Assembly: GCF_017676345.1 (NCBI RefSeq)
Contig: NZ_JAFFZM010000021.1
Location: 55,911 to 119,910 of the forward strand
Direction: 5' to 3'
Length of the DNA stretch: 64,000 nt
Origin: Streptomyces smyrnaeus
GTDB taxonomy: Bacteria; Actinomycetota; Actinomycetes; Streptomycetales; Streptomycetaceae
Position 1 is the stretch's first letter. Every line of letters starts with the position of its first letter. The translations under genes and the position numbers were made by a program. The notes under the pieces are model-generated. The model saw only the letters and a program-made list of their open reading frames with translations, ran no database searches and had not been told where the DNA came from. Below are positions 16,843 to 23,994 of this stretch, in pieces.

Positions 16843-16989
16843 CACGTATGCGACACCCGGACGGGGACCGCTCAGCAGTGCGTTTCGTGCCGCTTCGCCG
16901 AAAACGTTGAGCGCTACGCCCGTAGCGGGCGCAAGTTCCTCGGCTCGCTCCCTAGCCTTCCTCATACGACCACGGCTGGCCCGCTGCCG

Positions 16990-17366
16990 CTAAAGACGGA
17001 GCCTCCGCTGTTCGGGCGTCTCCTCGCCGGGTCTCCCCAGATCCATTTGCAGGGAGCGGCGGCGCCACTCGATGACCGTATCGGCGTGATCACGGATCAC
17101 AACCCGAAGCCCTTTGCGCCGCCGCAGAAACTTCGCGTCTCGTAGCAGTTCCCTCCCCTTCGTCGTAATCGACTCGGGTGGATGTACCGCGACCGGTCGG
17201 CGTGGCGAACAGCCATCCCTCGTCGTACCAGTCGGCTCCTGCCGACGCCCGTTCGGCGTCGTGCTTCACTCGGTGGGCGCTCAGCAACCCCACAAGCTGT
17301 GGAGACAGCCCTACGGCGCGTCGACCAGCCCGCAACTTGGTGTCAGCCGTCTCCGGGTTGGTCCGG
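16990..17366 (-). pseudogene. Tyrosine-type site-specific integrase remnant
   Basis: On the minus strand, 17366 down to 17159 reads NPETADTKLRAGRRAVGLSP, QLVGLLSAHRVKHDAERA, WYDEGWLFATPTGR, VDYDE. This is the familiar stretch of the actinophage/AICE integrase catalytic domain before the HxxR motif. After DYDE the frame shifts by one base (GAAGGGGAGG where GAATGGAGG is expected, giving DYDEW-RELLRDA) and the tail RELLRDAKFLRRRKGLRVV runs to a stop at 16990 without the R-H-R-Y catalytic residues. The N-terminal part is cut off by the transposase gene. The gene cannot make an active recombinase. Confidence 0.8.
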
Positions 17367-18173
17367 CTGAGCTGGGCCTTCGTGCAGCCGCTGCTGCCCC
17401 GGTCCGGGCGGGGCAGCAGACGGCTGGACGACCGGATGATCCTCAACGGGATCGTGTGGAAGTTCAGGACTGGAACGGCCCGGCTGGAAGTGCACGAGCG
17501 GTACGGCTCCCGGGCCACGCTGCACACCCGCTTCCGCCGCTGGGCCAAAGACGGCACTCTCGAGCGGATGTTCCGGGCCGCTCTGCCCAGGGCCGATGCG
17601 GCCGGGGACATCGAGTGGCTGGTGTCGGTCGACTCCACGATCGTCCGGGCCGCACCAGCGCACGCGGCCGGAGCGTAGAAAGGGGCTCGACACCCGAAGA
17701 CTCGGCCGGTCCAGAGGCGTCTGACCAGCAAGTTCCACCTGGCCCGTCACACTGTGGGTAGACCGCTCGCCTTCACCGTCACCGGCGGGAACATCATCGA
17801 CTGCACGCAATTCACTGCCGTGATGAAGGGGTCCGGGTGCCCCGGGCCACGACAGGGGCGGCCCGGGACTCGCCCCGATCACGTCATCGGAGGCAAGGGC
17901 TACAGCTCCAAAGCCATACGCCGCTGGCTGCGGCGACGGAACATCCGGCACACCATCCCGGAACGGTCCGACCAGATCCGCAACCGGTTCCGCCGCGGCT
18001 GCCGTGGCTGCCGTCCGTCGGCCTTCGACAAGCAGGTCTACAAGCAGCGCAACATCCTCAAGCGGTGCTTCAACCGCCTCAAGCAGTGGCGCGGCATCGC
18101 CACCCGCTACGACAAGACCACCGAGTCCTACCAAGCAACCGTCACCCTCGCATCACTGCTGATGTGGGCGTGA
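17367..18173 (+). pseudogene. IS5-family transposase, disrupted by two small deletions
   Basis: The first part reads WAFVQPLLPRSGRG, LNGIVWKFRTG, VSVDSTIVRA (DDE first Asp) and HAAGA, then meets TAG at 17676. The expected continuation RRKGLDTRRLGRSRG is present in another frame from 17674 to about 17727, after which the original frame resumes with LTSKFHLA, RPLAFTVTGGN, the second Asp region HVIGGKGYSSKAIR, and YKQRNILKRCFNRLKQWRGI with the catalytic Glu region replaced by LKRCFNR. This fits a 2-nt and a 1-nt deletion that cancel. No clear terminal inverted repeats or start codon were found. It abuts the integrase remnant and probably truncated it. Confidence 0.85.
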
Positions 18174-18431
18174 CATTGGACGACACCCCCAGTCCTTCCA
18201 GAGCTGACGGGGACTCACAGGGAACCGCACATTGATAGCTGTGCAGCGGGGGACCTCGCGAATACCGATCCCATGTCAGCTCATGGCTGGGCGCTGTGAT
18301 CGATCGAAGATGCCCTTGCTGTACACCAGGTTCCGTGAACAGCGACAGGTTGCTTCTGCAGCACATACCCTCAGTGCTTCGTGGAGGCACTGCCAGCCTG
18401 TAGGTGCCTGTGCCCCTGATGGTTAAGAGCG

Positions 18432-20591
18432 CTAAGAAAGCTCCGCGATGCGCGCCTGAATACGTTGGGCGTCTGGGCCGCGGTGCTGTGATGCGTAGAG
18501 GTCGAAAGCTTGCTGCCAAGCGCGGCGGGCGTTGTCTGTGTCGTAGCCAGCCAGAGCGTGTCCAAGGTGGTCGAGTGCTTCTGCTTCCGCGGTGGTGTCG
18601 CCGAGCTCGGTGTAGAGAGTGATGGCCCGGCGGAAGTAGTCGGCCGCCGTGCGGGGTTCGCCTGTGTGGTGGTCGATGTAGCCCAGGCTGACAAGAGTTC
18701 TTGCTTCGCCGCTGCGGTCGTTGTTAGTGCAGCACCTAGTCAGAGCCTCGGTGCAGTGCTGGCGAGCTTGGTCGAAGCGGCCCAGCTTTGCGGTGTACCA
18801 GCCGACTTCGTTGAGTGCGTGGGAGCCGCTGAACTGGACGCCTAGCTCGTCGTAGAGCTCGAGGGCCTGCTGAGCGTGTCCGAGTGCCTGCTCATTGTTG
18901 CCCTGCTCTTCCATTGCTTTGGCGATGGCCCGGTGAGTGTGTGCCTGCCCCAGGCTGTCACCGTCCGCAACGGCTCCGGCAAGGCCCTCTTCGAGGTGAC
19001 TCAGCGCTTCCTCGTGGCGGCCGAGCTGGGCGCATGCGCGCCCGAGATGGCGGTGCGAGCGAGTCCGCGTGGGAGGGTCGTTGAGGTACTTCGACGCGTC
19101 TGCGCCGGCCCGCCAGGCGATGAGGTTGTCGTGGAGGTGGCCTTGCCTGAGCTGGAAGGTTGTGAGGGTCCAGGCCAGCTGCCAGACCCGGGCATGCCAT
19201 TCCCTCTCGGCGGCCATGTGCAGGACCGCCATCAAGTTGGCGCGTTCGACGCTGAACCACTCCCATGCGGCTGCGGCATCAGCGAGGGGTTGCGGCTGGC
19301 ATCCGCTGGATTGCTCACCGAGTTCGATTGGCGCGTGGTGCGGAGCGATGAGTACGTCTGCGTCATGCGCGGTGCGAGCACAGAACTCGGCCATACGTTG
19401 CAGGGCCGCAGTGCATTCATCCTGCGGATGATCGGCGTGTGCTCGCTGAGCCGCGTACAGCCGGACGAGGTCGTGCATGCGGTAGCGGTCTGACCCTGGT
19501 TGCTCCACGAGGGAAGCACCCACCAGCGACCGCAGAACCCTGCGTACCCGGGCAACTGGCAGGCCCATGAGGCTGGCGGCGGCATGGAGGCTGAGGTCGG
19601 AGCCAGGGGCCAGCCCCACCAATCGGAAGACGGCAGCTTGCTCTGTAGTGAGGGCTTGGTACGACCACGAGAGCACTGTTTCCAGCCGCGTAGTCGGCGT
19701 GCCGGCGTCCAGCGCTTCCAGCCGGGTGGAAGCATCACGCAGCTCGGCAGCGAAATCAGCGAGCGGGGTCCGGGGCTCCAGACGTGCATGGCTGGCGACG
19801 ATGCTCAGTGCGAGGGGCAGCCCCGCACACCAGGCAATCAGCTCCGTGACAGCAGCGGATTCAGCCGCCAGCCGTTCCTCGCCCAATCGACGGCTCAAGA
19901 GCGTCCGTGCCTCGGCCTCGCTGAGCGTGTTGACCGGGAGCATGTGGGCGCCGTGTGTCGCTGACAGGCCCGCCATCTGATCGCGGCTTGTCACCAGGAC
20001 GGTGCACGTCGGACTCCCTGGGATGAGCGGCGCCACCTGATCACTGTCACGGGCGTTGTCCAGCACGATCAGCATCCGTCGCTGCGCTACCAGACTGCGG
20101 AACAGAGCGAGCTGGGAACTGGGTTCTGCTGGGATCTCTTTCTGATCCGCGATAAGCGCGTCAAGGAAGCCCCGCACTGCCTCGTGCGGAGCCACCGGTT
20201 GGTCACTGGGGTCGAAGCCGCGCAGATTGACGAAGAGCTGCCCGTCTGGGAACCGGTCGATGTGCTGGTGAGCCCAGTGCAGCGCCAGCCATGTCTTCCC
20301 TATGCCACCGGTACCGCCGATAGCGGAGATCACGACGGGCGAGCCCTCTTGCACATTGGCTTCAAGAGCGTTACTGAGCGACGCGAGTTCAGCCTGCCGT
20401 CCAATGAATGTGGGGGGCGCCGCGGGCAACTCCCGAGGAACTAGCGGGTCCCGACGCGTGGTGTGGATGTGAACGGCGTCAATGTTCCGAGCCTGCACCA
20501 CAGGACCGTTAACTGTGCTGCCGCTGACACTGTTACGGGTCTCGGCTGCTCCTGTCCTGGCATCCAACGTGTCCTGTGGCAGCTCATTCAT
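18432..20591 (-). CDS. STAND ATPase: NB-ARC plus TPR repeats (AfsR-like without SARP domain)
   Basis: 719 residues from the ATG at 20591; the start lacks a clear ribosome site and in-frame upstream codons exist. The N-terminal tail holds RNSVSGSTVNGPVVQARNID, a short NG-x-V-x-Q-A-RNI pattern common ahead of actinobacterial STAND proteins. The NB-ARC ATPase has Walker A GGTGGIGKT (92-100), Walker B LIVLDNARD (174-182), the sensor TVLVTSRD (about 197-204) and GLPLAL (257-262). A winged-helix region follows (MGLPVARVRRVLRSLVGASL, YRMHDLVRLYAA). From about 510 to the end are TPR-like helices (HEEALSHLEEGLAGA, NNEQALGHAQQALELYDELG, EPRTAADYFRRAITLYTELG). Such proteins are ATP-driven oligomerising switches; no effector enzyme domain is fused. 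It is the main cargo of the element. Confidence 0.9.
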   Translation of the reverse strand: MNELPQDTLDARTGAAETRNSVSGSTVNGPVVQARNIDAVHIHTTRRDPLVPRELPAAPPTFIGRQAELASLSNALEANVQEGSPVVISAIGGTGGIGKTWLALHWAHQHIDRFPDGQLFVNLRGFDPSDQPVAPHEAVRGFLDALIADQKEIPAEPSSQLALFRSLVAQRRMLIVLDNARDSDQVAPLIPGSPTCTVLVTSRDQMAGLSATHGAHMLPVNTLSEAEARTLLSRRLGEERLAAESAAVTELIAWCAGLPLALSIVASHARLEPRTPLADFAAELRDASTRLEALDAGTPTTRLETVLSWSYQALTTEQAAVFRLVGLAPGSDLSLHAAASLMGLPVARVRRVLRSLVGASLVEQPGSDRYRMHDLVRLYAAQRAHADHPQDECTAALQRMAEFCARTAHDADVLIAPHHAPIELGEQSSGCQPQPLADAAAAWEWFSVERANLMAVLHMAAEREWHARVWQLAWTLTTFQLRQGHLHDNLIAWRAGADASKYLNDPPTRTRSHRHLGRACAQLGRHEEALSHLEEGLAGAVADGDSLGQAHTHRAIAKAMEEQGNNEQALGHAQQALELYDELGVQFSGSHALNEVGWYTAKLGRFDQARQHCTEALTRCCTNNDRSGEARTLVSLGYIDHHTGEPRTAADYFRRAITLYTELGDTTAEAEALDHLGHALAGYDTDNARRAWQQAFDLYASQHRGPDAQRIQARIAELS

Positions 20592-20776
20592 ACGGACGAG
20601 TGTGCCATTCAGAGCTAGAAGCCCAGAGACACATCGCTGGGGCCCCGTTGGTTGTTCTGGCCGCTTCCGTTTGGTGAGACGGGTTTCAGGAGCCGGTCGC
20701 AACGGCACCGCCGGGGAGCGCGGTAAACGCAACTACCCGAGGTCGGGCGTAAGCCCTGGCCCTGCTCACCGCCGCA

Positions 20777-21538
20777 TCATCCCTCGGAGCTGATCTGCAC
20801 CTCATAGACGATCTCGGCATGGGCCGCTGGGACGATGATGTCGGCGGTCTCGACCGGGCGGCCGTCGTCTCTGTAGTAGGTGCGCTGGATGCGGGTGACC
20901 AGTGATCCACGTTGCAGGCCGAGGAGTTGGGCCTCTTCTGCTGTGGCGTGGCCGGGCTCAGGTTGTTCGACCGCGTGACTGATGTGGATCCCGATCGCGG
21001 CCATACGTTCCACGACACCACGGCCGGCATGCGGACCACCCTCGGGAAGCACAACGATCGTGCCGCCTGTCAGGGCGTAGGGCTCCCAACTGGTCGAGAG
21101 CTGCACCGGCTTGCTGTCCGACAGGAACTCGTATCGGGTACGGACGCAGAGGTCGCCCTCACCGATACCGAGGCGAGCCGCGATGTCCGGCGGAGCTGGC
21201 ACCTTCGCGTCCGTGTGGTGCTCCCACGTGCCGTTCCGGCCGAGAGCGGCCATGTCTGCGCGGAATGGTGAACCGCCGCGGCGTTCGCGGCTGAGCGAGC
21301 GGACCATACGCATGCGCCGGCGAGGCTCCGCCACGTATGTGCCGGAGCCAGCGCGCCCCTCCAGCAGACCCTGAGAGATCAGAAGCTCCTGCGCTCTGCG
21401 GATGACGTTGTCGCCTACGCCGTACTCGGCGCCCAGCGTGGCGCGGGAAGGGAGCCGGTCGCCGGGTGACCAGTCGCCGTCAGCGATGCGCTGCCGGAAC
21501 AGGTCGGCGATGCGGAGGTAGGGCGGCTGCTCAGGCAT
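20777..21538 (-). CDS. GntR/HutC family transcriptional repressor (UTRA domain)
   Basis: 253 residues. The N-terminal winged helix has YLRIADLFRQRIADGDWSPG, DRLPSRATLGAEYGVGDNVI and GLLEGRAGSGTYVAEP (1-70). The UTRA ligand domain covers about 95-245 (ARLGIGEGDLCVRTRYEFLS, LLGLQRGSLVTRIQRTYYRD). In actinomycete integrative elements a repressor of this type (KorSA-like) controls the element's excision and transfer genes. Two matching palindromes lie 10-40 bases upstream of its own start (21548-21578), so autoregulation is likely. Confidence 0.92.
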   Translation of the reverse strand: MPEQPPYLRIADLFRQRIADGDWSPGDRLPSRATLGAEYGVGDNVIRRAQELLISQGLLEGRAGSGTYVAEPRRRMRMVRSLSRERRGGSPFRADMAALGRNGTWEHHTDAKVPAPPDIAARLGIGEGDLCVRTRYEFLSDSKPVQLSTSWEPYALTGGTIVVLPEGGPHAGRGVVERMAAIGIHISHAVEQPEPGHATAEEAQLLGLQRGSLVTRIQRTYYRDDGRPVETADIIVPAAHAEIVYEVQISSEG

Positions 21539-21547
21539 GTGGAAAAT

Positions 21548-21578
21548 CTAGTCCACTAGCTCTAACCTAGTTAACTAG
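21548..21578. promoter_or_regulatory. Tandem operators CTAGTCCACTAG and CTAGTTAACTAG
   Basis: Two 12-bp copies of CTAGTNNACTAG at 21548-21559 and 21567-21578 (the second a perfect palindrome), centres 19 bp apart. They lie between the GntR gene and the divergent small-gene row at 21617, so one repressor could control both directions. The AT-rich stretch stands out in this DNA and probably contains both promoters. Confidence 0.8.
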
Positions 21579-21616
21579 CTTTACTCCACGTGACCGACTC
21601 GTGGCGGAGGATCGTC

Positions 21617-21892
21617 ATGCCTCAACCCGTTGTACGAGCGCGTTCGATCGCAGCTCGGCTCTCCGCCATCGGCCTCAAACCGCGCCTCAGGCGGGGCCAC
21701 GCTGGCTTTCGAGTCGAAGTGACCCCGCCCGTTGGGCCCAGTGCTGCCCACTGGACGGCGCTCCTGGCCGCGTTGGAGCAAGGCGACCAGTTCGGGCTCC
21801 GCACCGACGGTGTTTCCACCGTCGCGTGGGCCCTCGTCCTCTCCGAGGATCCGGCCGCGCCGATTAAGCAAGGCCCGGATCCGCAGCCGTAA
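21617..21892 (+). CDS. Small AICE accessory protein
   Basis: 91 residues from the ATG at 21617, preceded by GGAGG at 21606-21610; a GTG at 21590 is an in-frame alternative. Contains ARSIAARLSAIGLKPRLRRG then HAGFRVEVTPP and WTALLAALEQGDQFGLRTDG. Proteins like this follow the GntR repressor in actinomycete integrative elements; their function is unknown to me. First gene of the row facing the operator. Confidence 0.75.
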   Translation: MPQPVVRARSIAARLSAIGLKPRLRRGHAGFRVEVTPPVGPSAAHWTALLAALEQGDQFGLRTDGVSTVAWALVLSEDPAAPIKQGPDPQP

Positions 21893-21903
21893 GGAGCTGC
21901 GTC

Positions 21904-22170
21904 GTGCGCCCCTACCTCCGAGCATTGCTCGCACTGCTACACCACCGTCCGAGCCGTCCCACACCACCCGCCCAGGTGGACGAAGGCGGGAAGCTCCCGG
22001 CTCGGCGCCGTCCCTGCGTCATCTCCCCAAGCAGTCGCTTCCACTGCCCGGACGCCTGGCGCCCGCTCCTCGTCCCGGCTACTGACGGCCCTCTCGTTCG
22101 GCCGTTCTTCCTCGCCCACGAAGCCCGCACCCTCCAGGGCGCTCGGCTCGTCGGTGGTGAACGCCCGTGA
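21904..22170 (+). CDS. Small AICE accessory protein
   Basis: 88 residues from a GTG at 21904 with AGGAG upstream. Starts MRPYLRALLALLHHRP and contains DAWRPLLVPATDGPLVRPFF and AHEARTLQGARLV, a pattern I associate with element-borne proteins downstream of the repressor. No recognised domain. It starts 11 bases after the previous stop and its own stop overlaps the next GTG. Confidence 0.7.
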   Translation: MRPYLRALLALLHHRPSRPTPPAQVDEGGKLPARRRPCVISPSSRFHCPDAWRPLLVPATDGPLVRPFFLAHEARTLQGARLVGGERP

Positions 22171-22358
22171 GCTATCGCTCCACGGAATGTCAGCTGGGTC
22201 GACACGGAGCCTGCCGCCATGCCCACGCTCGCAAAGGCCATCCCGGCGTGACGTTCGAAGCCTGCGACTGCGCGTGTCACCTTCAGCCCACGCGGATCCG
22301 AACCCCCGGGACAAGCCGCTCCAGGCCCGCTCCGCGCAACAGGTCGCAATCGAAGTAG
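22167..22358 (+). CDS. Small Cys/His-rich protein
   Basis: 63 residues. The first 40 (MSYRSTECQLGRHGACRHAH, then EACDCACH) have a CxxxxHxxC...CxCxxH spacing suggestive of a zinc knuckle. Its GTG overlaps the preceding stop (GTGA), supporting translation. The last 24 residues are basic and low in complexity and overlap the next reading frame, so the original stop may have been lost. Confidence 0.6.
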   Translation: MSYRSTECQLGRHGACRHAHARKGHPGVTFEACDCACHLQPTRIRTPGTSRSRPAPRNRSQSK

Positions 22359-22549
22359 GCGCCGGCGAACTGAAGACCGGCGACGTGATCCAGGTCGGTG
22401 GCCGTTCGATGGCCGTGGCGGACCTTCGGCACATCACTGGCGGTGCGAAGCGCATCGGTTTCCAGAGCGGCGATGCCCTCACCATCACGCCCAGCACGAC
22501 GCTGGTCGTCTTCCGCACAGTAGAAGGGTGGAAGGACTCCACATGCTGA
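22274..22549 (+). CDS. Small AICE accessory protein (GDVIxVGG type)
   Basis: The well-supported part is the last 65 residues: VAIEVGAGELKTGDVIQVGG, SMAVADLRHITGGAKRIGFQ, DALTITPSTTLVVFRTVEGW. This small beta-rich protein recurs in actinomycete integrative elements. The start is uncertain: GTG 22274 is used here, but the frame is open back to 22154 and overlaps the two preceding genes. Its stop overlaps the ATG of the next gene. Confidence 0.55.
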   Translation: MSPSAHADPNPRDKPLQARSAQQVAIEVGAGELKTGDVIQVGGRSMAVADLRHITGGAKRIGFQSGDALTITPSTTLVVFRTVEGWKDSTC

Positions 22550-22964
22550 TCTACGACCGCGACGCCGTGCCCACGCCTTCGTCGCCGGAGTTGCGTCTTC
22601 TCCCATGGGCCACGAATCGGGGAAGCCCTGCTACCTGAACGGCAACCCCGGGTCTCCCCTCTCTCTGTACGCCGATGCAGTGGAAGACGCCCACCTCATC
22701 AACGGTGACCGTGCCCTCAAGCGTGCCGTCCAGCTTCTCGACGCGATCGCCGCCTCGGATGACTCAAAGCAAGAGGGCGGAGAGGCGGACAGTGCCGTCC
22801 AGGCGCTCCGGGACACCGTGACCGCCCTCAGCAACGCGCTCAGGATCGCTGACAGCCGCGGAGCCCGGTTGATGGACGAGGATGGCGATGCTCCCTGCCC
22901 TCAACACGTTGAGAGGGAGCACGAGGGCAGCGGCCCCCTTCTACCAGCCGAAGCCTTCAGCTGA
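22543..22964 (+). pseudogene. Frameshifted AICE accessory gene
   Basis: The ATG at 22543 (GGAAGGA upstream, overlapping the previous stop) gives MLIYDRDAVPTPSSPELRLL, PWATNRGSPAT and a stop. The natural continuation GKPCYLNGNPGSPLSLYADA, AVQLLDAIAAS and TALSNALRIADSRGARL lies in another frame, from about 22617. In relatives I know, PWAT and GKPCYL are contiguous, so a 1-nt loss near 22610-22620 has broken the gene. A downstream ATG (22605) might still give a 119-residue product. Confidence 0.7.
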
Positions 22965-22988
22965 GCGAGCGTCAGCGTCGCCCGTGCA

Positions 22989-23011
22989 GGGTCTCAGTTC
23001 GGGTCTCATTC
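22989..23011. repeat. Right copy of the 23-bp repeat (possible integrase arm site)
   Basis: Two GGGTCTC words separated by AGTTC and followed by ATTC, 103 bases before the attR core, same orientation as 16820-16842. Confidence 0.6.
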
Positions 23012-23114
23012 ACGGCCGTACGGCGCCGTTCGTCGAGGCCCACCACCGCCGTTCCGCGCAGTCCACGAACGCCGCCGAACGATCGCGTACGCCCCCCTCA
23101 CCACCCCGAACAGA

Positions 23115-23172
23115 CCTCGAAAGCGAGTGAGGGGGCAACTCCTCCGTGGGTTCAAATCCCACCGCTACCGCT
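23115..23172 (+). other. attR: right copy of the 58-bp attachment repeat
   Basis: Identical to 16705-16762 and corresponds to the 3' half of tRNA-Ser(CGA) without a 5' half, so it is not a tRNA gene. It marks the right end of the element. Confidence 0.92.
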
Positions 23173-23190
23173 CTTGAGCAGGAACGATGG

Positions 23191-23220
23191 AGGGCCGGAC
23201 CCCGCGCGGGGTCCGGCCCT
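23191..23220 (+). terminator. Terminator copy beyond attR
   Basis: Same 15+15 base perfect hairpin as at 16781-16810, with diverged spacer between it and the att core. Presumably the original chromosomal terminator of the tRNA gene. The following bases to 23391 hold nothing recognisable. Confidence 0.8.
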
Positions 23221-23391
23221 TCGTGCTGCCTATCGGCGTCCCGGCCCTGTCGCACCCGGTCCGGCCTCTCAGGGTGGGCCGGTCAGTGAGAGGGCCGTTG
23301 CTTGTACGGCAGTGTCATCCGGGTGTCCCGGCCGCTCGCGTGGTTCCCCTCTTCTGTGAACGGGCGGCACTAAACCGGGTCGTGGGGGCGG

Positions 23392-23913
23392 TCACGCGGA
23401 ACTCTCCAGGGCAGCACGCCAGGCGGGGCTGTCGACATAGTGGTTGTCGAAGTGTTCCGACGACTCGGCGATCTCCTTCGGGTCCGCCTCGCCACGCATC
23501 ACCCGGCCGAGCAGGCGCAGGTAGTCGAACCTACCCATGCCGGGGGTGAAGACGAACAGGACATCCGCTTCGCACCCCGGGGCGGCCGCGAAGGCGTGCG
23601 GGGTGTGGGGCGGCACCGCGAGGAAGTCGCCTTCCCTCAGGATGGTGACTTCCTCGCCCACCAGAACCTGCAGAGCCCCGCTGATCACGAAGAACAGCTC
23701 CGACGCCCGGGTGTGGAAGTGGGCCGGGGCTCCTGTCCCGCCCCGCGCGAAGGTGGATCGGTAGCTGGTGAAGCCTCCTGCGGGGCTGTCCGCATCGGCA
23801 AGAAGAGTGATCACACTGCTCGGGTCGGCGCAGGTCTCGGCTTCGGCATGGCGGGTCAGCAGAGCCGCGGGCGGAGTGTTGGTCGCGGACATGGTGGGTG
23901 TCTCCTCGTTCAT
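23392..23913 (-). CDS. Cupin domain protein (quercetinase-like)
   Basis: 173 residues. AGGAG lies 7 nt before the ATG at 23913; ATG at 23892 also has GAGGAG. The cupin barrel shows PAHFHTRASELFFVISGALQ (HxH...E metal ligands), VLVGEEVTILREGDFLAVPP and HTPHAFAAAPGCEADVLFVF (last His ligand). This is the single-domain small cupin type with a likely dioxygenase or isomerase role on a small phenolic or polyketide, which is inference. It is transcribed with the MFS gene upstream (gap 81 nt), and both are opposite a MarR gene. Confidence 0.85.
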   Translation of the reverse strand: MNEETPTMSATNTPPAALLTRHAEAETCADPSSVITLLADADSPAGGFTSYRSTFARGGTGAPAHFHTRASELFFVISGALQVLVGEEVTILREGDFLAVPPHTPHAFAAAPGCEADVLFVFTPGMGRFDYLRLLGRVMRGEADPKEIAESSEHFDNHYVDSPAWRAALESSA

Positions 23914-23994
23914 GATGACGCTCCTGGTATCGCGAGTGGTCTTTTGGTCTTTGGTGTGCGTGTGCGCAGTTGGGGTCGGGTCGTGGCCGGGCGT

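Larger units (their letters stand above)
16763..23114. mobile_element. Decayed integrative element (AICE-like) in tRNA-Ser(CGA)
   Basis: A roughly 6.35-kb insertion bounded by the 58-bp tRNA repeat. Contents in order: integrase remnant (minus), broken IS5-type transposase, STAND ATPase (minus), GntR/UTRA repressor (minus) with its operator, and five small plus-strand accessory genes. Actinomycete integrative and conjugative elements have the same repressor and small-gene set, with int next to the attachment site. Missing here are excisionase, a Rep or Prim-Pol initiator and the FtsK-like transfer protein, so the element is probably immobile. The retained large gene is the STAND ATPase. Confidence 0.88.

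Noticed and set aside
16837..16965. 42-codon minus-strand frame at the element's left end
   Set aside because: It ends inside the candidate arm site, has no clear ribosome site and no recognisable sequence; possibly a remnant, not a supported gene.
23115..23172. A second tRNA-Ser gene
   Set aside because: Only the 3' half is present; acceptor 5' strand and D arm are missing. It is the attR repeat.
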